Assembly: GCF_000428105.1 (NCBI RefSeq)
Contig: NZ_ATZH01000011.1
Coordinates: forward strand, 54,262 to 118,261
Length of the DNA stretch: 64,000 bases
Reading direction: 5' to 3'
From: Bacteroides pyogenes DSM 20611 = JCM 6294
GTDB taxonomy: Bacteria > Bacteroidota > Bacteroidia > Bacteroidales > Bacteroidaceae
The notes under the pieces were generated by a model. It ran no database searches. It was not told the origin of the DNA and was given only the letters and a program-made list of their open reading frames with translations. The position numbers were made by a program, and so were the translations under genes. Positions 44,025-53,616 of this stretch are shown in pieces (the stretch's first letter is position 1; each line of letters starts with the position of its first letter).

Positions 44025-45092
44025 TTAATGAAGTTTCTCAAATTCGCGCATACAATCGATCAATGCCTGTACGCTTTCTTTCGGCATGGCATTATAGCAC
44101 GATGCACGGAAACCGCCTACAGAACGATGACCTTTGATACCAACCATACCTCTTTCGGTAGCAAACTTCAGGAAGTCGGCCTCGAGCTCTTTAAATTCAG
44201 GTTTCATGACAAAGCAAATATTCATACGCGAACGGTCTTCTTTCGCAGCCGTACCTACAAATAACTTGTTACGATCAATTTCCGCATACAGCATATCGGC
44301 CTTTTCAATAGCACGGCGCTCCATCTCTTTCACACCACCTTGCGCCTTAATCCAACGAAGGGTTTGCAATGCGGCATAGATCGGCAATACCGGAGGGGTA
44401 TTGAACATCGAACCGTTATCAATATGAGTCTGATAATTCAGCATGGTGGGAATATAACGCGATACTTTCCCTAACGCCTCATTCTTCACGATTACAAAAG
44501 TCACGCCGGCAGGAGCCAAATTCTTCTGCGCGCCACCGTAAATACATACATATTTAGAAACATCAATGGGACGAGAAAAAATATCGGAAGACATATCCGC
44601 TATCACCGGCACAGGAGAATCGATATCTTTCTTTAACTCTGTTCCGAAAATAGTATTGTTCGTCGTTATATGGAAATAATCGGCATCTGCCGGAATCGTA
44701 TAGTCTTTAGGGATAAATGAAAAATTAGCATCTGCAGAAGAAGCTACTTCAATCACTTCACCAAACGCCTTAGCTTCTTTGATAGCTTTTTTCGACCATG
44801 TACCGGTATTCAGGTAAGCAGCTTTCTTTTCCAGGAAATTGAAAGGAACCATGCAAAACTCCAGGCTGGCGCCCCCTCCTAAAAATAACACCGAATATCC
44901 CTCAGGAATTTGGAGCAATTCTTTGAATAATGCCACAGCTTCGTCAACCACAGGTTGAAAGTCTTTAGCACGATGGCTGATTTCCATCAAAGAGAGACCG
45001 GAATCATTAAAATCCAGAACAGCTTTTGCTGTATTCTCTATAACCTCACGGGGAAGGATGGAAGGGCCTGCATTAAAATTATGCTTTTTCAT
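44025..45092 (-). CDS. serC: phosphoserine aminotransferase SerC
   Basis: A 355-residue class V aminotransferase that turns 3-phosphohydroxypyruvate into phosphoserine. It begins [18 protein letters not shown] and has the PLP Lys in [19 protein letters not shown] and the end block [17 protein letters not shown]. It is the first gene of the serC-serA-DUF1015 cluster and has a recognisable promoter at 45149-45180. Confidence 0.97.
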   Translation of the reverse strand: MKKHNFNAGPSILPREVIENTAKAVLDFNDSGLSLMEISHRAKDFQPVVDEAVALFKELLQIPEGYSVLFLGGGASLEFCMVPFNFLEKKAAYLNTGTWSKKAIKEAKAFGEVIEVASSADANFSFIPKDYTIPADADYFHITTNNTIFGTELKKDIDSPVPVIADMSSDIFSRPIDVSKYVCIYGGAQKNLAPAGVTFVIVKNEALGKVSRYIPTMLNYQTHIDNGSMFNTPPVLPIYAALQTLRWIKAQGGVKEMERRAIEKADMLYAEIDRNKLFVGTAAKEDRSRMNICFVMKPEFKELEADFLKFATERGMVGIKGHRSVGGFRASCYNAMPKESVQALIDCMREFEKLH

Positions 45093-45148
45093 TTGAAGTT
45101 TGTTTTTTTGAGTTTAACAATTCTGTTAGCTTATGTCTTCCGACATGG

Positions 45149-45180
45149 CGAATATACAAATTTTATTCTCGGTTAACAAA
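45149..45180 (-). promoter_or_regulatory. serC promoter
   Basis: TTTG (45177-45180), a 20-bp spacer and TATATTCG (45149-45156; one mismatch to TAnnTTTG) on the minus strand, giving a leader of about 50 nt. Confidence 0.55.
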
Positions 45181-45306
45181 ACTTTCTTTATAAAATCATG
45201 ATAAAAAAACGGACAAACTTTCTTTTTTATAGTTTTATGCAGGATATATACACGATATTGACATGTATACATGACAAGATGTAAGACAAAGATTGCAAAC
45301 AAGGCT

Positions 45307-45329
45307 CTTTTCATCGTAGCGATGAAAAG
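45307..45329 (-). terminator. hairpin after the helicase gene
   Basis: CTTTTCATCG (45307-45316) and CGATGAAAAG (45320-45329) form a 10-bp stem with a TAG loop, 115 bp past the helicase stop. It is followed by no long T-run, so termination is only likely. The rest of 45093-45443 is AT-rich with the serC promoter and no gene. Confidence 0.45.
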
Positions 45330-45443
45330 AAGGAAGCCGAGAAAAGAAAAGCAGAAAAAGCATTGAAATGGAGCGAAATCTCACCGGATATGATACATTT
45401 TTTATTTTCCATAACAAATAAATAAATGGAAGAGAACAAGGTA

Positions 45444-46778
45444 TCATTTGGCTTCCTCTATAATGGTTTTCATTCCCTTGATTTTCTCACCACGAATCAA
45501 AGTAAGCAATTGATTGACTTTTGTTTTGCGAACAGCCACAAAAGAATAATGTTCTTTCACATCGATAGAACCGACATCATCACGATTCAAGCCTCCTTTC
45601 TTATACAAGAACCCGGCAATATCCATTTTGCTCATTTTGTCCTTTTTCCCTTTACCTATATATATAGTACTCCAAATCGATTTTGACGGTAAAGGTGGAT
45701 TATCGGGTAATACAAATGGATTGATACTTTCCGGAATATACAAAGGCAACTGTTCTTCTGCATGAAGGAGCACATACGATGTTCCCAAAGCATCCCATCG
45801 TGCCGTACGTCCGTTTCGATGGGTAAAAGCTTCTTCGTTTACAGGCAAATGATAATGAACCACATGCTTGACTTCTGTAATATCCAATCCGCGGGCGGCA
45901 AGGTCGGTAGAAATCAGCACATAGCAACTTCCGTTCCGAAATTTATATAAAGCCCGTTCCCGGTCGGGTTGTTCCATCCCCCCATGGAATCGTTCGGAAA
46001 AGAGTTTTCTCTCTTTCAATAAAGAGTATACCCGATCTACTGATTCGCGGTGATTGCAAAATACAATAGTGGAAGCATTCCCTAACGTACAAAGCAGACG
46101 GTAAAGCGTATCGATCTTATCTTTGGAGGGGGAAATCACTTTCATCAGCGTAAGCCGGGAGGTTTGTTCCGTAGACAGTTGTGGAAGGAAATTCAATTTT
46201 ACAGTTTGATTCAACCCGGTAAATTGAGGAATTTCTTCAGCATCTGTAGCAGAAAGCAGCATACGTTTTCTTAATCCCGGGAGTTGGGTAATAATTTCCG
46301 CCATTTCATCATGAAAACCCAATTCCAGCGATTTGTCAAATTCATCGATAACCAATGTGTGAATGCCGGAAACATCAAAATTCTTCTTGGAAAGATGGTC
46401 GGTCATTCTTCCGGGAGTACCGACAATCAAAGCCGGACGATTGCCTGCTATACTTTTTTTTTCTTCTGCAATGGGATGCCCTCCGTAACAACAACATATT
46501 TTCCATGGGGTTCCCATCTCCTTGAACACATTCTCTATTTGCAAAGCCAATTCTCGGGAAGGAACCAGAATCAACGCCTGAACCCGGTCATCGTCTTTTT
46601 TCAAAGAGAGAAGCAAAGGTAAAAGGAAGGCCAATGTCTTGCCTGAACCGGTCGGTGACAAAAGAATAAGGTCTTTTCTCCCTGTTCCCTGTTCGAGCGC
46701 CGCATCCTGCATCGGAGTCAGCGACTCGATTCTCAGGTTCCGAAGCGCCGACTGTATAAGTTCGTTTTTCTGTAACAT
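45444..46778 (-). CDS. DEAD-box RNA helicase, DbpA-like
   Basis: A 444-residue helicase starting at MLQKNELIQSALRNL (ATG 46778). The Q motif (SLTPMQDAAL), motif I SPTGSGKT, motif II as DEFD rather than DEAD, motif III SAT and motif VI HRNGRTAR are visible. After about residue 370 there is a DbpA-type RNA-binding domain (KMDIAGFLYKKGGLNRDDVG), which in DbpA binds 23S rRNA hairpin 92. It follows the nqr terminator closely and its -7 box lies 4 nt before the ATG. Confidence 0.92.
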   Translation of the reverse strand: MLQKNELIQSALRNLRIESLTPMQDAALEQGTGRKDLILLSPTGSGKTLAFLLPLLLSLKKDDDRVQALILVPSRELALQIENVFKEMGTPWKICCCYGGHPIAEEKKSIAGNRPALIVGTPGRMTDHLSKKNFDVSGIHTLVIDEFDKSLELGFHDEMAEIITQLPGLRKRMLLSATDAEEIPQFTGLNQTVKLNFLPQLSTEQTSRLTLMKVISPSKDKIDTLYRLLCTLGNASTIVFCNHRESVDRVYSLLKERKLFSERFHGGMEQPDRERALYKFRNGSCYVLISTDLAARGLDITEVKHVVHYHLPVNEEAFTHRNGRTARWDALGTSYVLLHAEEQLPLYIPESINPFVLPDNPPLPSKSIWSTIYIGKGKKDKMSKMDIAGFLYKKGGLNRDDVGSIDVKEHYSFVAVRKTKVNQLLTLIRGEKIKGMKTIIEEAK

Positions 46779-46782
46779 GGGG

Positions 46783-46790
46783 CAAAGATA
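46783..46790 (-). promoter_or_regulatory. -7 box of the helicase gene, 4 nt before the ATG
   Basis: TATCTTTG on the minus strand, directly after the T-run of the nqr terminator, then CCCC and the ATG. It predicts a leaderless mRNA. Confidence 0.55.
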
Positions 46791-46792
46791 CG

Positions 46793-46817
46793 AAAAAAGG
46801 GGAACTTGCCCCCTTTT
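46793..46817 (-). terminator. terminator of the nqr operon
   Basis: On the minus strand AAAAGGGG and CCCCTTTTTT pair around a 7-nt loop, ending in a T-run, 28-52 bp past the nqrF stop. Confidence 0.75.
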
Positions 46818-46844
46818 CCATCTTGTATCTAGCAAAGAATTTTC

Positions 46845-48119
46845 TTACCCGCCGAAATCATCGAACATCAAATTCTGTCTCGGTACGCCAAGATTGTCGA
46901 GCATATTCTCAACAGCTTTCGACATCGGACCGGGACCGCACATATAGTATTCAATGTCTTCGGGAGCTTCGTGATCTTTCAGATAAGTCTCAAGAATCAC
47001 CTGATGAACAAATCCCGGTGTATACTTCACCCCTGCGGCATCCGCGGCAGGATCCGGACGGTCGAGTGCCAAATGGAACGAGAAATTCGGAAAATCTTTT
47101 TCCAATTGAAGGAAATCTTCGAGATAGAATACTTCGTTCAATGCGCGCGCGCCATAAAAATAAGACATCTTACGGTTGGTGGTGTGAAGCGTTTTCGTCA
47201 AATGCATAATCTGTGCACGTAGAGGCGCCATCCCTGCGCCGCCGCCAATCCACATCATCTCACGATCTGAGTCGAAAATGGGATGGAAGTCTCCGTAAGG
47301 ACCGCTCATCGTTACTTTATCACCCGGTTTCAGCGTGAAGATATAGGATGAAGCAATACCCGGCATTACATCCATGAATCCGGGACCTTGTTCTTTCGGT
47401 TTGAACGGAGGTGTAGCAATACGTACCGTCAGCATGATACGATCTCCCTCAGCGGGATAATTGGCCATAGAGTAAGCGCGTACGGTTTCTTCCGTATTGG
47501 TACATTTTAAACCGAACAGACCGAATTTCTCCCATGCAGGCAAATATTCATCGCCAATAAGGCTCTTATCAATATCCTTATTATAATCCATCGTATATTT
47601 AGGAATCTTGATCTGTGCATACGATCCCGGCAAGAAATCCATGTGTTCGCCCGGAGGCAAAGCAACGATAAATTCTTTAATAAATGTTGCCACATTCTTA
47701 TTCGAAATAACCTCACACTCCCACTCTTTCACGCCCAATACACTTTCAGGCACTTTAATAGCCATGTCTCCTTTCACTTTTACCTGACAACCCAATCGCC
47801 AATGATCTTGTTGTTGCTTACGGCTGAAATGAGGAGTCTCAGAAGGTAAAATTTCACCACCGCCTTCTATAACCTGACACTTGCATTGTCCGCAAGAACC
47901 TTTTCCGCCACAGGCAGAAGAAAGGAAGATGCCATTGACAGACAGTGTATTTAACAAAGTGGATCCGGAAGCTACATCTAATGCCTCTTCACCATTAATT
48001 GTCAGTTTCACGTTTCCGGAAGGTACCAAAAAGTTCTTGGCTACCAACAGGATGACAACAAGCAGCAGAATAACCACAAGGAATACTCCAACGCTCGCCA
48101 ATATTAAATTCATATCCAT
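46845..48119 (-). CDS. nqrF: Na+-translocating NADH:quinone reductase subunit F
   Basis: A 424-residue NADH-oxidising subunit. It has one N-terminal membrane helix (about 8-30), a plant-type 2Fe-2S domain (CGGKGSCGQCKC plus a later Cys near GCQVK), an FAD domain (RAYSMANYP) and an NADH domain (WIGGGAGMAPLRAQI, YYMCGPGPM). Electrons enter the complex here. It is the last gene of nqrABCDEF and is followed by a terminator. Confidence 0.96.
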   Translation of the reverse strand: MDMNLILASVGVFLVVILLLVVILLVAKNFLVPSGNVKLTINGEEALDVASGSTLLNTLSVNGIFLSSACGGKGSCGQCKCQVIEGGGEILPSETPHFSRKQQQDHWRLGCQVKVKGDMAIKVPESVLGVKEWECEVISNKNVATFIKEFIVALPPGEHMDFLPGSYAQIKIPKYTMDYNKDIDKSLIGDEYLPAWEKFGLFGLKCTNTEETVRAYSMANYPAEGDRIMLTVRIATPPFKPKEQGPGFMDVMPGIASSYIFTLKPGDKVTMSGPYGDFHPIFDSDREMMWIGGGAGMAPLRAQIMHLTKTLHTTNRKMSYFYGARALNEVFYLEDFLQLEKDFPNFSFHLALDRPDPAADAAGVKYTPGFVHQVILETYLKDHEAPEDIEYYMCGPGPMSKAVENMLDNLGVPRQNLMFDDFGG

Positions 48120-48138
48120 TGTTGTATACTTTACTTTA

Positions 48139-48765
48139 TTAGATGTTCAAACCAGAGAAACACATAAACGCGATGGCCATCAAACCTACAGTAATAAACG
48201 TAATGCCTAATCCTCTCAATGGAGCAGGCACATCCGAATAAGCCATTTTTTCACGAATAGCGGCCAATCCTACGATTGCCAGGAACCAGCCGATGCCCGA
48301 ACCCAGCGCATAGGAAATTGCATCGGCAACACCTCCTATGAATTTCGGATCACTTTCACCTAAAGTAATACGTTGCTGCATAAACAGCGAAGCTCCCATA
48401 ATGGCACAGTTTACCGCAATCAAAGGCAAAAAGATACCGAGCGACGCGTATAAAGATGGACTGAAACGTTCCACGATCATTTCTACCAATTGCACCATAC
48501 CGGCAATAACCGCAATGAAAAGAATAAAACCAAGAAAACTAAGGTCTACTCCTTCAACGATAGCATTAGCTGCCAATACTTTCGTTTGCAAGAAATAGTT
48601 GACAGGAAGAGTGACTACCAATACAAAGGTTACGGCAATACCTAAACCCACGGCAGTCTTTACATTTTTCGATACAGCCAGATATGAACACATACCTAAG
48701 AAGTAAGCGAATATCATATTGTCCACAAAAATAGAGCGGACGAATAAACTGAATAAATGTTCCAT
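48139..48765 (-). CDS. nqrE: Na+-translocating NADH:quinone reductase subunit E
   Basis: A 208-residue membrane subunit with six helices, homologous to NqrD and RnfA. It has the conserved start [28 protein letters not shown], with the Cys that helps hold an iron centre between NqrD and NqrE, and [16 protein letters not shown]. It lies 19 bp before nqrF and 37 bp after nqrD. Confidence 0.96.
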   Translation of the reverse strand: MEHLFSLFVRSIFVDNMIFAYFLGMCSYLAVSKNVKTAVGLGIAVTFVLVVTLPVNYFLQTKVLAANAIVEGVDLSFLGFILFIAVIAGMVQLVEMIVERFSPSLYASLGIFLPLIAVNCAIMGASLFMQQRITLGESDPKFIGGVADAISYALGSGIGWFLAIVGLAAIREKMAYSDVPAPLRGLGITFITVGLMAIAFMCFSGLNI

Positions 48766-48802
48766 AATAAGTTATGAATTTTAAGTTATGGGTTATAAGT
48801 TA

Positions 48803-49438
48803 TCACTTTTCTTGCAATTCTTTATGACGGGCGCGCTGATACCAGATGACACAAGCGCAAATGACCAATGCCATTGGTGGCATCAACATCAAACCGTTGT
48901 TTACATATCCGACATTCCGAATCGGTTCATAATTCAATATATTGAATCCAAGCAACGTTCCCGAACCAAACAATTCGCGGAAAAAACCTACAATCACCAG
49001 AATTTTGGCATATCCCAATCCGTTGCCCACTCCATCGAGAAAAGATTCCCAAGGAGCATTTTGCATAGCAAATGCTTCAAGACGCCCCATCAGGATGCAG
49101 TTGGTGATAATCAAACCCACATATACCGAGAGCTGTACGCTCACATCATATGCAAAAGCTTTCAATATTTCACTTACAATAGTTACTAAAGCTGCTACCA
49201 CTACCAGCTGTACGATAATTCGAATACGATTAGGAATGGTTTTACGCAACAAAGAAATAACTACATTTGCAAAAGCCGTAATCACTGTTACCGAAAGTCC
49301 CATTACAATAGCCGGTTCCAATTTAGCTGTAACAGCCAATGCAGAACAAATACCCAATACCTGCACGGTCACGGGATTGTTCATTCCCAGCGGAGTAGAG
49401 AATACTTCTTTGTTTTTCTTTGAAAATAGTTGTCTCAT
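48803..49438 (-). CDS. nqrD: Na+-translocating NADH:quinone reductase subunit D
   Basis: A 211-residue membrane subunit with six helices. It shows [21 protein letters not shown], with the conserved Cys, and [21 protein letters not shown], the mirror-image counterpart of NqrE. Spacing to nqrC is 14 bp. Confidence 0.96.
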   Translation of the reverse strand: MRQLFSKKNKEVFSTPLGMNNPVTVQVLGICSALAVTAKLEPAIVMGLSVTVITAFANVVISLLRKTIPNRIRIIVQLVVVAALVTIVSEILKAFAYDVSVQLSVYVGLIITNCILMGRLEAFAMQNAPWESFLDGVGNGLGYAKILVIVGFFRELFGSGTLLGFNILNYEPIRNVGYVNNGLMLMPPMALVICACVIWYQRARHKELQEK

Positions 49439-49452
49439 ATTCTGCTTCCTCC

Positions 49453-50130
49453 TTATTGTTTAGTTAAAAATTTGATGTAACTTTTCAAGCAATCTTTCAA
49501 CATGGCATCCACACCTTTCGATGTAATGGTTCCACCCGAAATACCATCCACTTGAAACTCGGGTTTTTCTACTTTTCCATTCTTCTCTACACCCAAAGCT
49601 ATTTCACCATTTTCCAACGCTTTCTTTCCTTCAAACTGTTTCTGGAACCAATCCGTAGCAATTTCAGCGCCCAATCCCGGAGTCTCACTTGCATGCGAAA
49701 AGTAAGTGCCGTAAACTGTGCTTTTATCTTCATTCAAGGCAACATATCCCCAAATGGCTCCCCAAAGACCGGCACCATAAACCGGAAATACATATTTTGT
49801 CTGACCGTCGATATGGCATACAAATAAGTGCAAACGCCCTTTTTCCTTTGCTTCTTTTTCATAATTGGAAGCGAATGCGCCAGTGTTTTCGGTCAATGAG
49901 CCGTCTTCAGCCATTAACATATCTGCCTGTACATATTTATCATACTCTGCGTCTGCATCTTTCACATCCTTGATGTTCAAAGCTGCAAGAATTTGTTTCT
50001 TCGTATCCAACTGAACATTTTTGTCTTGTCTGTCTTTCAATGCAGAGCTGACAAAAGCCAGAAGAAATGCAACGATAATTACCATTACCGAAGCATAAAT
50101 GATTGTATACTTATTGCTATTAGTATTCAT
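49453..50130 (-). CDS. nqrC: Na+-translocating NADH:quinone reductase subunit C
   Basis: A 225-residue subunit with one N-terminal membrane helix and a periplasmic FMN-binding domain. The flavin is linked covalently through the Thr of [13 protein letters not shown] (the S(T)GAT-type site), near residue 205. [12 protein letters not shown] and ETPGLGAEI also match the family. Confidence 0.95.
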   Translation of the reverse strand: MNTNSNKYTIIYASVMVIIVAFLLAFVSSALKDRQDKNVQLDTKKQILAALNIKDVKDADAEYDKYVQADMLMAEDGSLTENTGAFASNYEKEAKEKGRLHLFVCHIDGQTKYVFPVYGAGLWGAIWGYVALNEDKSTVYGTYFSHASETPGLGAEIATDWFQKQFEGKKALENGEIALGVEKNGKVEKPEFQVDGISGGTITSKGVDAMLKDCLKSYIKFLTKQ

Positions 50131-50144
50131 TTTTATTCGGTATT

Positions 50145-51314
50145 TTATTGGTTAGACTTAAGTGCGCGTTTCTCACGACGGCTGATATTGTTCTGCATCA
50201 CACAATAATCGATTAAAGGAGCGAAGATGTTCATCAACAAAATAGCAAGCATCATGCCTTCGGGATAACCCGGATTCAAGACACGGATGACAATTGCCAT
50301 CATACCGATGAGTAATCCGAAAATAAACTTGCCTTGCTCGGTACGGGCAGAAGTAACCGGGTCGGTAGCCATAAATACGGCACCGAAACAAAATCCACCC
50401 AAAACCAGATGTTGATACCAAGGCATTTGAGCCATTGCCGTATTCGGGCCGATCAGATTAAAGACTAAAGCCATGAATGCTCCACCTGCAAAAACAGAAA
50501 ACATTGTTTTCCAGCTTGCGATACCGGTCCATAAAAGAATTACAGCACCAAGCAGAATAGCAATTACACTTGTTTCGCCTATAGAACCGGGGATAAATCC
50601 CGTTATCATATCCACATCAAATGCCGGAACAGTGCCTGTTGTTGCTGCTTGTCCTAAAGGAGTAGCTACTGTAAGTCCGTCCACGTTTTGTCCCAAGCCT
50701 AAAATACGTTCACTCGATACCCAAACAAGATCACCGGACATTTTAGTAGGATAAGCAAAAAACAAGAAAGCACGAGTAATTAAAGCTACATTGAAAATAT
50801 TCATACCCGTACCACCAAATACCTCTTTAGCAAAGATTACAGAGAACGCTGTCGCTACGGCGAGCATCCACAAGGGACAGTCTATTGGAACAATCATGGG
50901 AATAAGAATACCGGAAACGAGAAAACCTTCTTGTATTTCTTCTTTTTTCCACTGAGCTACCATAAACTCAATGCCGAGTCCTACAACATAAGAAACAATA
51001 ATTTTAGGTAATACTGCTAAAAAACCGTAACCAAACAATTCAAAGAAGCTTCCGGTAGTTCCGGTGTGCGTAAAATGCTGGTAACCGATATTGTACATAC
51101 CGAACAACAAAGCCGGTATTAACGAAATGACTACAATCGACATGATACGTTTGCTGTCAATCGCGTCATGGATATGCGTTCCCGTTTTCGCAGTCTTGTT
51201 AGGCACGAACAAAAATGTTTCGAAGCCATCGAATACCGACTGAAACGCGTGGAACTTGCCTCCCTCTTCAAAGTTCGGCTTTATCTTATCGAGATATTTT
51301 CTTAACGCTTTCAT
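50145..51314 (-). CDS. nqrB: Na+-translocating NADH:quinone reductase subunit B
   Basis: A 389-residue membrane subunit with about ten helices, carrying the family marks DAIDSKRIMSIVVISLIPAL, PLWMLAVATAFSVIFAKEVFGGTGMN, and FMATDPVTSARTEQGKFIFG. It forms the Na+ path and a riboflavin/FMN site. It begins 68 bp after nqrA. Confidence 0.96.
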   Translation of the reverse strand: MKALRKYLDKIKPNFEEGGKFHAFQSVFDGFETFLFVPNKTAKTGTHIHDAIDSKRIMSIVVISLIPALLFGMYNIGYQHFTHTGTTGSFFELFGYGFLAVLPKIIVSYVVGLGIEFMVAQWKKEEIQEGFLVSGILIPMIVPIDCPLWMLAVATAFSVIFAKEVFGGTGMNIFNVALITRAFLFFAYPTKMSGDLVWVSSERILGLGQNVDGLTVATPLGQAATTGTVPAFDVDMITGFIPGSIGETSVIAILLGAVILLWTGIASWKTMFSVFAGGAFMALVFNLIGPNTAMAQMPWYQHLVLGGFCFGAVFMATDPVTSARTEQGKFIFGLLIGMMAIVIRVLNPGYPEGMMLAILLMNIFAPLIDYCVMQNNISRREKRALKSNQ

Positions 51315-51382
51315 TAATAATATATTTATTATTTTTTCTACAATTAATCATTAATATTTTGCTGCATAGCTATTTATGCCTC

Positions 51383-52732
51383 TTATGTCATTTCTGCTCT
51401 GAACATATCCAACCCGGCACGAACAATACGCTGCAATTCCATTTTTGATGAACAAACAAATTCGCAAACAGCAAAGTCTTCGGGTGCAACTTCGTAAATA
51501 CCCAATGCTTCCATACGATCAATATCTCCTGCAATTATTGCTTTAATAAGGAATTCGGGGAGAATGTCCATCGGGAAGACTTTATCGTACTCACCGGACA
51601 TAATCATGTGACGTTCACCTCCTTTAATCCGAGCGTCAAGCGTATATTCTTTCTTACCAGTCAGCCAACTGAAATAAGAATGGTTAGCACTGAACTGATT
51701 GCAACGAGGCATGATCCATCCTAACATTTCATGCGTATCATCACCTTCAGGAATAACTGTAAGCTGACTGTGGAAAGCACCAAGAAATCCATTTGGAGAA
51801 ACTTGTTTTCCCGTCAACACATTTCCGCTGATATATCGTAATCCTTTATTTTTCGTCACGTTACCTGTAAACACATTCGTAAGTAAAGCTCCTACTTGAA
51901 GTTTACAATAAGAAGGTTTTAACACTTCGGAACCGGTGACAGCTACAGTACGGGTAAAATCTACACGACCGGTATTAAACACACGTCCAATAAATATAAC
52001 CGCTTGCGGATCTATTGTCCATACTGTTTCCCCCTTAGAAATCGGAGCGATGTGATTAATCTGAACTCCTACATTTCCTGCAGGATTAGGCCCTTCGAAT
52101 GAAGTAACGGTTACGTTTTTTGCATCCGTCAAAGCTGTAGCCTTTTGCTTAACGCTGATACTTAAATACGTTTTAGCCAATTTGGCAAGAGCATCAAGTC
52201 CTGTCTGGAAGTTCTCTTCTTCGCCTCGCAAAGCGATTTCAAAATCGGGAGCCAACGGATTAGTATCAAAAGCTGAAATAAAGATTGCTTTCGGAGATAC
52301 TGTAGGATCGGCTATAACGTCATACGGCCGTTGCTTGATAAAGGCGAAAAGACCGGCTTCCAACAATGCGTTTTTCACAGCTTCAGCATCCATCGTTTCG
52401 ACTCTTTTCTTACCGAACTCCTGATAATCCTGTTCGGCAGCAGCTTCCACCACAATATTCAAAACTTTACGGCGGGCACCGCGCTCCACACTTGTCACTA
52501 CACCGCTAACGGGCGATACAAATTTCAATTCAGGATGATACTTGTCAATAAACAAGGGTCCACCGGCCATTACATACTCCTGTTCTTTCACCACCACTTT
52601 CGGCGTTACCCCTGTAAAATCATCGGGTACAAGAGCGTAAAATCCCGGTTCTTTTACAGTTGTATACACTTCGGCAGCTTTCCCTTTCAGGTTTATGTCA
52701 AGGCCTTTGCGTAACTTTATTACATTTGCCAT
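51383..52732 (-). CDS. nqrA: Na+-translocating NADH:quinone reductase subunit A
   Basis: A 449-residue cytoplasmic-side subunit. It starts IKLRKGLDINLKGKAAEV and shows GVTPKVVVKEQEYVMAGGPLF, RGARRKVLNIVVEA, and AIIAGDIDRMEALGIYEVAPEDFAVCEFVC. It is the first gene of the nqr operon, which is complete and in the usual order A-F. The promoter -7 box is at 52770-52777. Confidence 0.96.
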   Translation of the reverse strand: MANVIKLRKGLDINLKGKAAEVYTTVKEPGFYALVPDDFTGVTPKVVVKEQEYVMAGGPLFIDKYHPELKFVSPVSGVVTSVERGARRKVLNIVVEAAAEQDYQEFGKKRVETMDAEAVKNALLEAGLFAFIKQRPYDVIADPTVSPKAIFISAFDTNPLAPDFEIALRGEEENFQTGLDALAKLAKTYLSISVKQKATALTDAKNVTVTSFEGPNPAGNVGVQINHIAPISKGETVWTIDPQAVIFIGRVFNTGRVDFTRTVAVTGSEVLKPSYCKLQVGALLTNVFTGNVTKNKGLRYISGNVLTGKQVSPNGFLGAFHSQLTVIPEGDDTHEMLGWIMPRCNQFSANHSYFSWLTGKKEYTLDARIKGGERHMIMSGEYDKVFPMDILPEFLIKAIIAGDIDRMEALGIYEVAPEDFAVCEFVCSSKMELQRIVRAGLDMFRAEMT

Positions 52733-52769
52733 GTGTTATTATAAAATAATGGTTTCATAAATTTTTCCG

Positions 52770-52777
52770 CAAAAGTA
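52770..52777 (-). promoter_or_regulatory. -7 box of the nqr operon
   Basis: TACTTTTG on the minus strand, 37 bp before the nqrA ATG; no TTTG at the right -33 distance. From here to 53302 the sequence is AT-rich and I see nothing else. Confidence 0.5.
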
Positions 52778-53302
52778 ATAAATAATAATTTGATTAGAGA
52801 GGAAATAGGCAATGAATTAAAGAGATATTTCCGCAATTATTTTCGTGCACGGGCACAAATATAGAAAAACGATATTTTAATCACAATAAATTTGTTGATG
52901 AAACTAAAGAATTAATAAAAACAAAAAAAACAAACTCAAAGAAACATCCAATAAATAAAATTTATCAATATCATAGCAACAGTAAATTCATAAAAATCGG
53001 AATAAAAAGATAGCTAACAAGGGAATGTAAAAATGAATATTTCAAAATCTTTAAGACTAAAAGGGGAATATTTTATTGAAAGTGTTTTGATAAAAATCTT
53101 ACAAACTAACCACATAGAAAGCATGTTAATGATGTAAGCAATGTTCAAAAGATATTGGACCTTGCGAGTTATACTTTATTCTTAAATTAATTCAATCGAA
53201 AATTATACCAGGCATAGTGTTTTTTAATCCCGACTCTATTAAAAGAGAAATGGTTTAGACACAAAAAAATCAATAATTAATAGAAATACCAAAATATTTC
53301 TC

Positions 53303-53310
53303 TATTTTTG
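53303..53310 (+). promoter_or_regulatory. -7 box upstream of the B12 riboswitch
   Basis: TATTTTTG matches the consensus and ends just before the riboswitch, so the aptamer would be at the very 5' end of the mRNA. Confidence 0.55.
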
Positions 53311-53321
53311 CTTCATTATTC

Positions 53322-53505
53322 AGGTGTTTTTCAACTTGTTCTAGTTGAGAAATGAAAAGGGAACCAGGTGTAAATCCTGGACAGACCCGCTGCTGTAAGC
53401 TCCATCACAACGTATAGAGCATCTACTTTAAGCCACTATCTCCATTCTTTTGAGATGGGAAGGCGCTCTGAATACGGGAGTAAGTCAGAAGACCTGCCGG
53501 AATAT
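53322..53505 (+). promoter_or_regulatory. cobalamin riboswitch
   Basis: The leader shows the B12-aptamer core in order: the P3/P4 region GGGAACCAGGTGTAAATC, ACAGACCCGCTGCTGTAAG, AGCCACT, and the B12-box-like end AGTCAGAAGACCTGCC. It is 112 bp upstream of the btuG start. High cobalamin should reduce expression of btuG and btuB. Confidence 0.93.
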
Positions 53506-53616
53506 AACATACATTGTTCAATGTTTTTAAGGGAAAGAAACAGAGCAAACAATATTTATTGAATATAAATATGAGCTACTCTTTTTTGTTTTTTTAATTT
53601 AATAAAAAGTATAGTA

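Noticed and set aside
45235..45447. Short frames upstream of serC
   Set aside because: They cover a hairpin and AT-rich promoter DNA and have no domain or start signals.
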